This document shows positions 52,231 to 63,506 of a DNA stretch of 64,000 nucleotides, piece after piece (position 1 is the stretch's first letter; the number at the start of each line of letters is the position of its first letter). Origin of the DNA: Edolisoma coerulescens (Eukaryota > Chordata > Aves > Passeriformes > Campephagidae); contig VWZW01002569.1 in NCBI GenBank assembly GCA_013397115.1, positions 775,803 through 839,802 on the forward strand, read 5' to 3'. The notes under the pieces are model-generated. The model did not search any database. It was not told the DNA's origin and was given only the letters and a program-made list of their open reading frames with translations. A program made the translations under genes and the position numbers.

Positions 52231-55200
52231 CAAACCTGTAATTTTTATTTAAGATGAGTCATTGTTAAAATTACTACCTTTTTATGAGTGTTGAAATGTA
52301 CCACAGGGCAAAAATTCCATTACCTGATCAATTCTTCAACTTATGCTTAAATTTTAGCTGTATTTATGCCAGCATAAATACAGAGTGTCTTTGCACCAAC
52401 CAAAGCATCTTCTCTAGATTTAAACTAGCAATGCTACTGATCATCATCTCTCCTTTTAACCCTGGTGGATGACCTACACTCTTGGCTGGAAAAGGCAAAT
52501 AATTTTGCTTTGTTTTCTTCAAGGTTTTCCTCTCCCTGGATAGCTGAACAACTTAAGCTCATAATATTTTTCTACAGCAGTGCCTGAAAAATCAATAGAA
52601 TAAGAGAACACAATCAAGACCAAGTACAACAACAAAGAAAGGGGAAAAAAACATTAATCTAACAGCAATAACAAATTAGTAATGTCAGTCAATGACAGGG
52701 AAATGAGCATTTAAAGCACTCGGAATATTGCTTTTTGTAGCAAGGTTTGTAAAGCAAATCAATCTGAGTCAAAAATGTCCCTCTGAATTCATATATTTGG
52801 GTTTTAAAGCATATCGTGTTCCTCCTCTCAAAACAGTATTACGTTTAAGTAAAGCCATTTATTTCAATGGAGTTAGTCCTGGTTTATGTCATTGTAGATT
52901 GCTGACTAAAGAAAATTGGCCTATGCTTACAAATGAAAATAAAATAATATTTTAAATTCATATTTGTCATACAGAGTTTGTCTTGCAGTACATTCACTCT
53001 TGTCTTGTCCCAGGAATTAACCTCAGCACCTAGATTTTGAAAAGCTATTGTTACATCAATGATTTAATTTCATTAATATAGTGAGGTTGCAACAAAAAGT
53101 GTGCATTTATAAGATTCAGTTTTAACAATTATGAGATTTAAACAGAGACAAAAGAAACCATAATGCACTTCTAACTGAATTGGAATATAAAACAGGAAGC
53201 CTCATTTCCTGAACTCCAGCACTATACTATATCTTGTTAGTTAAACTCAGCTTATAATAGGGGTCATTTCCCCAAGGATTGTTACATCAGAAAGAATAAA
53301 TGAAAAAAAAAGTAAAAACACAAAAATTGTTTCTGCTTCCAATATAATTTGGGTAATATTTCAAATGTACCTTGTTCACAAACTCCTACTTCTTCATAAT
53401 ACTGGTCCAAGTTCTGTCAGGTTCTCTGTGGAAATATTACATCAAGACTTTAACTCCACAGCAAACAGGACTGGAAACGAACATATCTCATCTCTGGATG
53501 CAAGAAGAATTTTAAAAGACATCCCAGGGGACCTTGGCTATGTTTTTGATTTGCTTCCCTTTTTTAACTGCAGAACCTCAAGCCAGTGGACTCTAATCCT
53601 CATATATCCTCAACCCTGGCCCTGCTCCAGGACAGAGCTTCTAAGTTCCAGGCAGGCAGCACGTGCCAGGGCATCCCCACATACAGGATGCTGTGAGCTT
53701 CCCATACTTGTTCCCTTCTGCAAAACCACTTTCTTGTAATAAAAACTGCCCAGTCTCTCATTAAAGCACTGTACCACGATATTTACAGCCTGAGCATAGT
53801 GTGAAAGGAAAAACCTGAAAGGATGGGTTTATACCTTTAGAGGTATAAAATTTGCAATATAGCAAAACAGATGCATTTGGGACACTTTACTAAATAATAA
53901 AAAGGCGGTAAATGAGGCTCTGATGACATGGAACTTTTTCCACTGATTACGCTGATTGCCTGGCTTTAACATGGCTAGAATCAGTGCAGACACATCCCAC
54001 TGGAAAACCACCAGAAACTCGCTTAAGGAGTTTACTTACAATCAGTATTCTGAAGAGATGTTACAGTAGTGTTTCTCTTCAAACTCTTCAGAGATTTTAA
54101 TCATTACCAAAGCATGGATTTGGGATTATTTGTAGATGTTTTTATTATAAAGATTACAAGTGACATACGCAATTTTATTTTCATCATTTTGATAATATAT
54201 GCTGGGACTTATAGTTCTCTTATATTTTAAAAATAATTTTCTTTTGAAGCGAGATGTGCTCTACCAGATTTCACCACAGTCCATTGCATAGAAGGTTGCA
54301 AGTCGTTCAATACACAGGAATTTTTACTTCCAGCTATGAAGTATGTCTTCATTATCCTAAAGCCCTTCCCTACAGAAATCCAGTTTCAACAAATACATGT
54401 GAAGGCAATGTTAAGAGTATTCACAGGAAATTTGCATGTAATTTTTGTGGGTATATTTTAAAAATATAATATAATATAATTATTTATTCCCAATATAAGT
54501 AGCCTAAAAACAAATTGGACTTTTCATTTGCCATTTTGTTGTTGTTCTACAAGTTGGGTTTTATTTTAAAGAACATCTGGTTTTTTAATCCAGTGTGTGT
54601 GTATACAAATACAAACATTTGTCTCAGCAGAGATGATTTTAGTGCTTTTGAAAATCTAACTTTAACAGTGAAAAAAATACCCCTCTAAATGAAGTTTTAC
54701 TAGTAAAAAAAATCTATTTTCTTGACTCATGAGCACAATAAATCATATAATATGAGTTAAGAATGTACTTTCCACACTAGCAAAAGCTTTTGCATCGGGT
54801 ATACTGTTCATCATGAAAAATAAGTTTACATGAATAAATTTTTATATTTATCATCTTACATTTAGTTGTCTATTACTACACACAGAAGTCTCAGAGATAC
54901 GTAATCAACTTAATACAGATTTTAAAGTATTTAAGAGTTGCTCAAGTTCTCCCTTGCAATCTAAGTATTTACCTAAATAAATATGTTTCATAAAAATTTC
55001 ATTTTTTGGAGAAGAACCTGTAAATGTAACCCCTTAAACACAGAGAAGAAGCTAACCAATGTAGAGCAATGATCAGCAAATCATCAATCAGCAAACTCTG
55101 GAAACTCTCTTATTCTCCTAAAAGAATGAATAAAATGAGAAAAATATTTTTTCTAAATATCTCATCTTTTTTGCATCCCCTTAATCAAGAATTCCCTCTG

Positions 55201-55682
55201 ATTCTGGACTGCTAATATCTTTAAAATGAAATAAAGATACTTCATTATGATGCTTAACAGAGATGAAGTCTGTTGACAGGCCCAAGATACCATTTACATA
55301 AGTGTTCAGGCAAATTGAAGGCAACATCTAATCTAACATGCAGAGGATCAACAAGAATTAAACATGCATTTAAAAAGCACTCTAGATATCGTACTTCCTC
55401 CATGGAAAATATCTCCTAAAAGCTGCAATATATTGCACATTCCAAAATGCAAACATAATACAATTTCTTTTTTTTCCCCTTTTTAAAAATTTTTAATGGA
55501 TATATTTGAAAATATAATGCCTTAATAATGAAATTACCTAAATAACAACATTTAAAAAAATCATAAAAATGCCAAAAGTGAAAATTTGGATGGTTTTTTT
55601 ATTTGTAATCTGTCTGGTACCATTTCCTTGTAATTTCACTGAAGCAATTTAAAACATCCACAATGGCTTCCAAGCTGCTGCA

Positions 55683-55724
55683 GAACTTCTAAAAACCCAG
55701 ACTGAACTTCTAAAAACCTAGACT
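55683..55724 (+). repeat. 21-bp head-to-tail duplication
   Basis: Two adjacent 21-base units start at 55683 and 55704 (GAACTTCTAAAAACCCAGAC plus T). They differ by one C/T substitution. Confidence 0.9.
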
Positions 55725-56788
55725 GAAACATATTGTTTGCTGGTAACTTCAGATCATCTTTACTATTGTTTTAATCATGAGGTTTTCTTCTAAAGATGAA
55801 ACATCTGAATCAACTCTCAAAATCAATATATATTGAAGGTGAACACTTTCGTTGGGCTCTCAAAGACACTTCAAAGGACCAAAATATTCATACATAACTG
55901 CTGAAGTTTGTCACTTCAGCATTTATCATAACCATTCTTCCCAAAAATTTTGTTGCATTTAATCAGTGTTTCAAAGAGTCATGCCAGGTTTTTCCAAAAA
56001 GACTTCAGGCCAATGTTATCTCAAACACAGCTTTTGACACATGTCCATCCGTTTGGATGAAGGAGATGAGACAAGACGAGATGAAGGGTGCAAAAATATC
56101 AAGTGTTGATCACTTCACTTCAGAGTCACTTACATCATGCCCTATTCTTTTTTTGTCATTATGGACTGGGAGCTCGTTGGATATAGCTCCTGCGTGTGCA
56201 TGTTCTATAGGAGAAATTAACACATTTCATATATCTACCCTGTTTTCAATCAAGGTCAAATCACAAATTCAAAAAGAAATCTGGTCTTTATTTTTTCAAC
56301 ATATCACCAAATGAGTCAAATCTCTCTACAAGCCAGAATATGTCTTCAGTGCTTCACTACATTTGTATTCATCTAACTGATTGATGCTGTAAAGGAAATC
56401 AAGCTCACACACATTTTCACTTAGAGATGTTTGCTCTACAGTTCTGACAAGAGAAAAGTACAGTGAAAAGTAGATAGAAAAGTACAGCATGCTTACTGTA
56501 GTAAAGTGGCATAAATGTCTACGAATATGTGTTTCCTGAGTGAGGGAGCTTGGGTAATCTTGAGAGTTTCCTCTGGTTTGGACTAAGGGAAGAAATTCTC
56601 ATACACAGACACTACACTCCCTCAAAAAAGTCCACCCTCTTTGTAAAGAGAGATGGGAGAATGAGAGAAATAATCCCTAGCAGATCTACCTGCAAAAATG
56701 TCTATTAAGATGACCTACAATTGTTATTGTCTGGTTTCTCAACAGAAATAACAACTGGAAAAATTATATGTAGAAGATTTTGGTCTTG

Positions 56789-56807
56789 TCTCAAAAAAAA
56801 AAAAAAN
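56789..56807 (+). repeat. Poly-A run ending at an unresolved base
   Basis: A run of A residues (about 56793-56806) ends in N at 56807. The length of the homopolymer is probably uncertain. An open frame crossing it is not meaningful. Confidence 0.85.
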
Positions 56808-59800
56808 ATACAAGGCCGTTTCCTGTTCTCATCCCTAAGAAGCGTATTGCATAGCTCACACATTCTTCAGCAACAGAATATAGATATCAGAGAAGTGAAA
56901 GAGACTTGTGATTTTACTAGGCTGGTGTAGGACAGCACAAGTAGCAGGATTTTACAAACTTTTTCACAGTTAAATTTTGCATATGAACATAATTTCATCC
57001 AAAACTAATTTTTATACCAAAATCACTTCGTTAAGATTCATCTAATGTGACTTTTGAGGTCAACAGTGGGTAGAAGTGTTTGCACCTGAGATAAAATGAC
57101 AGTATGTCCTCTTTTAGAGACAACAGACATAAAATAAGTATTTTAGGGCATAATCCATCTGACCTATTTTAGATGTCCACTTTATTGTGAACTGACTTAG
57201 ACTCTAGAATTACCTATGTATCTCCACTGACTGCAAAGAGAGTCAGAACTTTTATATTTTTTATGGATATCCATAGTGGACGTCTAGCTTTTTTTTTTCT
57301 TTTTGTCATATGGATTACTTTATTTTTCTATCTTCTGGGGTGTTATGACTTATACTTATCAAGAAGTAATGTTTAAGAATTTAGCTTCTAAGTCATTTTT
57401 TCCCTTTTTGCCAATCCACAGATCTAAATACGTTATGGATCTTAGTGTAAGACTGAAGTGATAAATTACTAAGTATAGACCAAATGATTTTTAGGGAGGA
57501 TAAGTGATAGAACTATAATTTGCATTTTGATTACCTTCCCCAGAAGAACCTGAAATGAAGAAGCAAGATTGTCAGAGTCTCTGCAAGGTGCATGTGAAGC
57601 ACACTGCTTGATGTAAAGAGAACAACAAAGTGAAATTGAGGGCAGAGCCATGAGGTCCCAAACTATGTGATGTTAAGACCATGAAACATTAAATGGTGGC
57701 TGCTGATTAGGGTAGAATCCACTTCAACTACTCTATGCTAGTAATCTGCAGTGCTTTTTTTTCCTAAATCCAGAATGATGCACCCATTGACAATATGAAT
57801 GGGATGAGTATCTCGATGATCAACTGGATGCACACTTTTAAAAGTTAAGTGGGGTTAACACACTTCTGGAAAGAACGCCCTGGTGAATTTTCTCTTTTAG
57901 GAGTGAGGAGATCTGATCCCGATCCAGTAAAGCATTTAAGCAATTGAATGACCACAAGCATGAGCATAGTCTTCCCTGAGTGCAGTACCATTCATCTAGC
58001 TCAAAATCGGAGACTGAGACAGACTGCAGTACCAGTATTTTAGGCCAAAATACAAATCCCTCAGCACACAGTCAGTGTTGCTTCTTGTATTATAGCAATA
58101 CTACAAGAAGAGTTATCCTAAATTCATCCAGATATTTGTCTTAAATTAGTTTTGAAAAATAACTCAATTTTTACTTTTAAAAAAAAACCACATGAACAAA
58201 TAACATCAAAAAACATCAAATTGTACAAACATCAATTTACACAGTCACATTAGCTTCACAGCATTTTAAACCAAAATTTTAAAAAGTGTAAACATTTAAG
58301 TATTTTGAGTTTGGTTTTTTTTTTTTAAATACAGCATAGTATTCATTTTTAAAAAGAGCTTTAAAATAAATTGTATTTCAAGAGAGTCAGAAAAGTTCAG
58401 TAACTAATGTGGGAGGTTTTCTTGTTTGTATTAGACCACCAGTACAGATCTTCAAGGTTTAATTTGTATGGGTTTCTTCTGAGTAGCTTAGGTATCACTC
58501 TTGCATAGACCCATCATCATATGAATATGTGATTAAGATGTGCAACTGAAAAATATAACTTTGTGGCAGATGCCGGTCTATGTGATCTTTTGTAACTGAA
58601 GGGTTCTGTTATCATGTGAGCTTTTGGGTTTGTATTTCTCATCCGTTCTTTTCTGCCAGCTTAACGGAGATTTTAAATCAAAACCTAATTAGACTACATA
58701 TGCTGTTGAGGAAAAAGTTCTTAGGAAAGCAGTGATTCATATAAGCTTTGATATTTCCAGATAACATCTAAGAAGAAATGTGATTTTAATTTTTTAAAAT
58801 AACTTTCAATCACCCTCTTACTCAAATAAAAGTAGTTGAGCACAGTTCTTTGATCAAGAAAATCTCTTCAGTAACAGAAACACCAGCTCTATATTCCTAT
58901 CAACTATACCATCTATGCTTAATGATTAAACCCTTTATTGACACACATTTTTCAGCTAAGTAGTATTATAACTCAGCTATTCTATGACATATTTTGATAC
59001 CAATACCATAAACCTCAAATCAGAAGTTATCAAATGATATTTAATTCCTGAAAAACAAAAATCTGTGTGTGCATGTTGAACACCTAGGATGTCAGCCAAA
59101 GTTTGCTTTTTAGCATTGTTGATATAAGAAGAGTTGGTATCTTTTTATTTTTCCTCTTTGATATTCTATGAGGGAAAATGAGTTATTTTAATGTTATTTT
59201 AATTATAATGCACTTACCTGAAGTATAAATTTCAATACTTTAACTACTGCTAAGAAAGCCCCCATTTTAATCACTCTTACCTTGCACTAGGTTAAAGAAA
59301 CTTGTGTCAAAAATTATGACTGGTATCTTATTCAAATTTAATAAATACATCTGCCAAGAAAGTCCTGGCCTCTGACACTTAATCATAAAGATGTAAGCTC
59401 TTTCTTTAAAAAAAAAAAAATTAAAACTCTTTACATTTTTATGTCCTACTTAGCTATTTGACCCAGTTCTTAATCAGAAGTAGCCAGAATTTTCTTTTAT
59501 TCCACAGAGCAAATGCCTGCTGCCTTAAGAATAAGAGCTTGAGTATTTCCCCTGATAGAACATTGACAAGTCATAATGAGGAACTGCGTCTTCCAACGTC
59601 AAGCCAGTACAGTTTCTGTTAATTGTCTGAATACTGTGCTGTGACACACTGCATATAAAAATGATTTTCTGGAAACCAAGAAATTATAGATATTGCTGAG
59701 ACAAATCGCTGCAAATATAACCACATATTTATAATAGGCCATAGCAAGACTTCATAAACATTTTTTAAAAATCTAAATTAAATTTCAAACAGAAAAACAG

Positions 59801-60237
59801 AAGTGCAGATCCAGATTTTCAGTTACTCTGTTACTTTAGTGATTCAATGAAGCTACACCAAGTTGTTTCACCATCTAGTTAAATATGTAATACTTTCAAA
59901 TATTTCTCTTATATTTACTGTTTAGCCATTACTAATATGTGACTATCAAGACAAGGAAACAATATATAGAGACATCAGACTTTAAGAAGTGTTTATAAGA
60001 AATAAGTTGAGGATGGATTTATAGTGAGACAACACTGATAACCCAAGCTTCTAAACAACACATAAAATCTATTGACATACAAACAATATAAAAGGCATAT
60101 GCATATTTGTTGACACCATCAAAAATAATTGTTTTCTAAATGTTGAAAATTGTCAGCACTCGCTAAAAATTTTAAAAACCCCAATGCAACTCAATGAAAG
60201 TTTAATAGCATGACCTTAATTACAGGACAACACTCTT

Positions 60238-60264
60238 AAAACAAACAAACAAACAAAAAACCAA
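60238..60264 (+). repeat. (CAAA)n microsatellite
   Basis: Short run of CAAA units in AT-rich intron; nothing else is notable. Confidence 0.85.
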
Positions 60265-61199
60265 AACTGAGTATACTTGTATATTAAAATGGAAGCCAAA
60301 ACCCACCACATAGAATAGCTAAATGTGATCTATAAGTCAAACAACTTCTGCCTACAAATTTCTGCAATACCAAGCAATTAATTTAGAATATTCTTCAGAG
60401 ACCAGGAGACATATAGTGGAAGACAGAATATTTTGATAGTATAGTTCATCTTCTTCTGGATTCAGATAAAAGAATGAAAACAAGTCTGAGGTTTATACTT
60501 GTGCATCAAGGGCATTTTTAATATGTACTATTTGTTATCACCAATAGTACTTTCTAGAAAGGCATAACCTGCTGGGCTGAGAAACCCACCACGATCTTCA
60601 CGCTTGATTGTGAGAACTGACTGTGTTGAGGATGGTGTATGGTGTTGAGGAGAGTTGGGGAAGGGGGAAGCAACCCCTAATTACAAGTTTATGCTTCACT
60701 GTAATTCAGTGTGAATTTTGTTAATTTTTACCATCTGCCATAATTGGTCAACTGGATGAAAATCTCTATTTTTCTGTGAACAAAGCTGCCCTCCAAGAAT
60801 GCTAAAGGCATCTTAAATACAAATAGACTAGTTAACAAGCCTTTCATTTTATTAAGCCAAGGCTTACATACATGATTGTTGAGTAAAGGCAGTATTTTCA
60901 GCACTTTGTTTAAAAGAAAAAGCAGGTCAACACATAAACCATGACACCCACCAAATAATGTGTACCTAAACCACGTAGCTAGATGTCAAGTTATTTTCTA
61001 TTCTGATTCTTTATCTAAGAAATAGCTAATAATCTAACATGCAAAAAAATTAATATTTACTTACACATAAAAAAAAAAGACAATGTCCTGATTGAGTTTT
61101 ATAAATGAAAAATATATAAAACACCAGAAAGCCCAGCAAAACATTGCAACAATCACAAATTATCAGAGTTGCAAGTTTCACCTCTACACTCTTCAGGGC

Positions 61200-61540
61200 A
61201 GCCCACCTACCAGCACGTGAACACACACGTCAGACCGCTGGACGTGCCATGCACTTGGCTCTCTCAATCACCCCCACAAATCAAAAGGCTCCAGAGGGAC
61301 CCAGAAGCACCAAATCAGGTCACGGGGGCAGAGAGCGGCATCTCCCCTGCCCGGCCACGGGCTGTGCGTGCGCTGTCCTGCAGCACCTTGGACAGCGGTC
61401 TCCAGGCCCTCCGCTCAGTGCAGCACAGACCAGTTCAGTTTGGCTCAGCCCAGCCCAGCTCAGCCCAACCCAGCCCCGCGGCTCACCCCACTGCGCTCCG
61501 CACCCGCACTGGATGGGCACCTGCCCTGCCCACCAGATTC
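61200..61540. other. GC-rich patch with CAGCC-type repeat in intron 1
   Basis: This patch contrasts with its AT-rich flanks. It is C-rich on the + strand, with a moderate number of CG dinucleotides between about 61320 and 61510, and contains imperfect CAGCC/CAACC pentamers at 61444-61477. Several overlapping open frames run through it, as expected for GC-rich DNA, and none has a recognisable domain. It could be a satellite CpG island or intronic regulatory element about 2 kb from the exon 1 donor, or simply an expanded simple repeat. Confidence 0.6.
61449..61477 (-). other. G-quadruplex motif, NALF1 sense strand
   Basis: The + strand has five runs of three or more C (61449-61451, 61454-61456, 61464-61466, 61469-61471, 61474-61477) separated by 2, 7, 2 and 2 bases. 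The minus strand therefore meets the G3+N1-7 pattern with one spare run. The minus strand is the non-template strand of NALF1, so the motif would occur in both the displaced DNA strand and the pre-mRNA. Confidence 0.6.
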
Positions 61541-62869
61541 CTTGGAGAGAGGGAAAACACACCCATGGTTTGGGTTTCTTTCCCCTTCTGAAATATCTTT
61601 CATTTTTAACACAGATTGGTTGGCCAAATTCTCAAAACATAAAGCAATGTCATCTGGCTCTCAGAACCGCAGAAATATAGGTCGCTGGCATTTTTCTAGT
61701 TCATTTAAGTTTCACACAATCATTTTAATGTCAACAGCTTTTTCTCCATCATTAAAAAAGTATTTCTCCTCATTGGGTGTGTGAAGGGAAAATCATTACA
61801 CAGCATAAATTTGCTGTTCCGTTCATTTTCAACACCTTTTACACCCTGATATTCTGTAGGCAACTGAGCACTTTGTGGTAAAGTTCAGTCAAACTGAACT
61901 GTGATACAAAAAAAAAAAATCACTTTAAGCATGTAAATGCTGATCATTTGGCAGCATGGAATAGTAGGTCAATTTCTAATTATAGAGCTACTAAAATGAC
62001 AAAGATTTCCTTACAGCAATAGATATCTACTTACATTTGATATCCTTTTTTACTTATCCCATTTACTCTGGAAATAAAATATATTTACATTATCAATAAC
62101 TGAGTACACAGTATATATACAATGAGTGTATACACACACAGTTTGCAATCTAAAAACAGTGGAGTCAACACTACTTTTGTAAGGTTTAGAAAGAAAAAAT
62201 AAATACAGCAACTTTCCTACTTTATCCAATTAGATAGCAGGTTATTTCAGCTTCTGGAGGGACTGTGGATCAATTTTTGTGGCAAATATATGTACAAATT
62301 ATATTAAGTTATTGGTGAACGGGATTCTTTAGGCATAGGCTCTTACCATGAAATTATTTCAGAAGGCCCTGCTGAAGTTACAGAGCACAGAGGTACTGCC
62401 AGGCCTCCTATTCAGAGCAGTGATTCCCATGCATTGTTGTGTTCCACTGCTAAAGCAGAATTTGGTTCAGACTAGTCAGTGTAGTGCTACAGTAGTTGAG
62501 ATAATCCAGTTCAGGGCAGAAATATTCACCTCCTAACAAGTACTCAAACAGCGGAAAAAAGCATGCAGTTAGCTATTTTAGGCACCGATGTCAACTCTTT
62601 TTTTCTGCCCTGTCTTGAGAGATAGGCCAACTAATCTTGTTCAAAAGTAAAGAGAAGGCAACAACTACAAGAGCCAAAGTGGGACCCTCTGCATTCTAGC
62701 AAAGGAAAAGAAAAACCTCTGGATCTCTCTGAGCCGTCACCAGTGGCACCAAAGCAAACAGCCGCGGCTTATCAAAACGCTGTCACCATCACTTCCCAAC
62801 CAAGGGCCACTGCGGTGCCCGTCAACAGGCACCCTTGTCCTCCAGCCTTCCCCAGCCCCACAGATTTTG
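61541..62869. other. Intron between the GC-rich patch and the CpG island
   Basis: AT-rich to about 62650, then rising in GC towards the island. A poly-A run lies near 61909. No gene or interspersed repeat was recognised. Confidence 0.6.
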
Positions 62870-63203
62870 GCAGAGCTCCTGAAAACACTGTCCCGCTCCC
62901 GCTCCCGAGGCGGCCCGGCGCCGCACCGCTCTGCCGCCGTCCAGCACCGCCGCCCCCGGGGCCAAGCGCCCGACGGAACCTACCGGAGCCTCCGGTGCGC
63001 GCCCCTGGCCGCCGCGCGGGGACGAATCGCCCGTCCCCGGGGCACCGCGGCCACCTTCCCCCCGAGGGCCTGCGGCCAGGGCAGGGCCGTCGGGCAGCCC
63101 GACCCCGGTCGCAGCTCCGAGCCACGCTCATTGTCATGCAGACCCTGTCGCTGCCTGCCGCCAAGTTGCATCCCAGCCCGCTGGAAGCCGGCAGCCGAGC
63201 CGG

Positions 63204-63222
63204 AGCCAATCGCATATTCATG
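63204..63222. promoter_or_regulatory. CCAAT box next to a POU/MORE-like AT motif in the island
   Basis: Within the GC-rich island lies AGCCAAT (63204-63210), the NF-Y-type CCAAT box on the + strand (ATTGG on the NALF1 strand). It is followed within two bases by GCATATTCAT (63212-63221), whose reverse complement ATGAATATGC resembles POU-factor sites. An AT-rich island-embedded motif with an adjacent CCAAT box is typical of a promoter or enhancer core. It lies about 285 bases inside the intron, so it could serve an antisense or internal start. Function is inferred only. Confidence 0.4.
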
Positions 63223-63497
63223 AGGAGGGGGAAATCCAGCGCTACGCTCCCAGAGGACCGAGGATCACTTCTTTTTGCGTTTTCTCAAGCTTCCCCCTCT
63301 CTCTTCCTCTCTTTTAATAATGCGCTAAGGGGGGCATCCCGGCCGATACCCTCCGCAGCACCGCTTGCACCGTGAGAACCGCGGCCGCCGGCGCCAGGGG
63401 CAGAGACCGAAGTAGGCACAACAGGGTCCACGGCAGCCACAACAGCCGAGGGAGGCACGCCAGCCCGACAGCCAGGGACAGGAAACACAGCAGGGAC

Positions 63498-63506
63498 TCC
63501 TACCTT
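63498..63506 (-). other. NALF1: Splice donor ending NALF1 exon 1
   Basis: On the minus strand the last codon AAG (Lys, 63506-63504) is followed directly by GTAGGA, a good match to the vertebrate 5' splice-site consensus. The exon ends exactly where family similarity stops: the residues that follow in the open frame (VGVPAVFPV...) do not resemble NALF1, whose next exon begins with IVYKAW in human. The intron is phase 0. Confidence 0.9.

Larger units (their letters stand above)
47221..61199. other. Unannotated AT-rich intron
   Basis: About 14 kb with no recognised gene or interspersed repeat. It holds the TA/CA microsatellite at 52177, the 21-bp duplication at 55683 and the N at 56807. The less AT-rich parts at 49110-49280 and 50170-50800 carry open frames without recognised domains. 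Confidence 0.6.
1..63503 (-). other. NALF1: NALF1 intron 1, 5' portion (continues beyond left edge)
   Basis: Everything left of the exon 1 donor is assigned to intron 1. No following NALF1 exon is present: none of the open frames encodes the Cys-rich IVYKAW or CKQYC region of exon 2. No other gene with recognisable domains was found. NALF1 intron 1 is very long in mammals (hundreds of kb, from memory), so a 63.5-kb uninterrupted intronic stretch is expected. Composition is AT-rich with scattered CR1 and simple repeats. A nested noncoding transcript cannot be excluded from sequence alone; an intronic transcript is named for this locus in human (NALF1-IT1, from memory). Confidence 0.85.

Noticed and set aside
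53365..53739. 124-codon + strand open frame
   Set aside because: It does not resemble any family I know, it is isolated, and nearby sequence gives no splice or promoter support.
61144..61784. Several overlapping + and - strand open frames (up to 178 codons)
   Set aside because: They run through the GC-rich CAGCC-repeat patch in three frames at once, which is a composition effect. None shows a recognisable protein family.
62743..63375. 210-codon + strand open frame in the CpG island
   Set aside because: It is Pro/Arg/Ala-rich with no domain, as expected for GC-rich DNA with few stop codons. It begins in ordinary intron and ends antisense to the NALF1 island. No conserved motif supports it.
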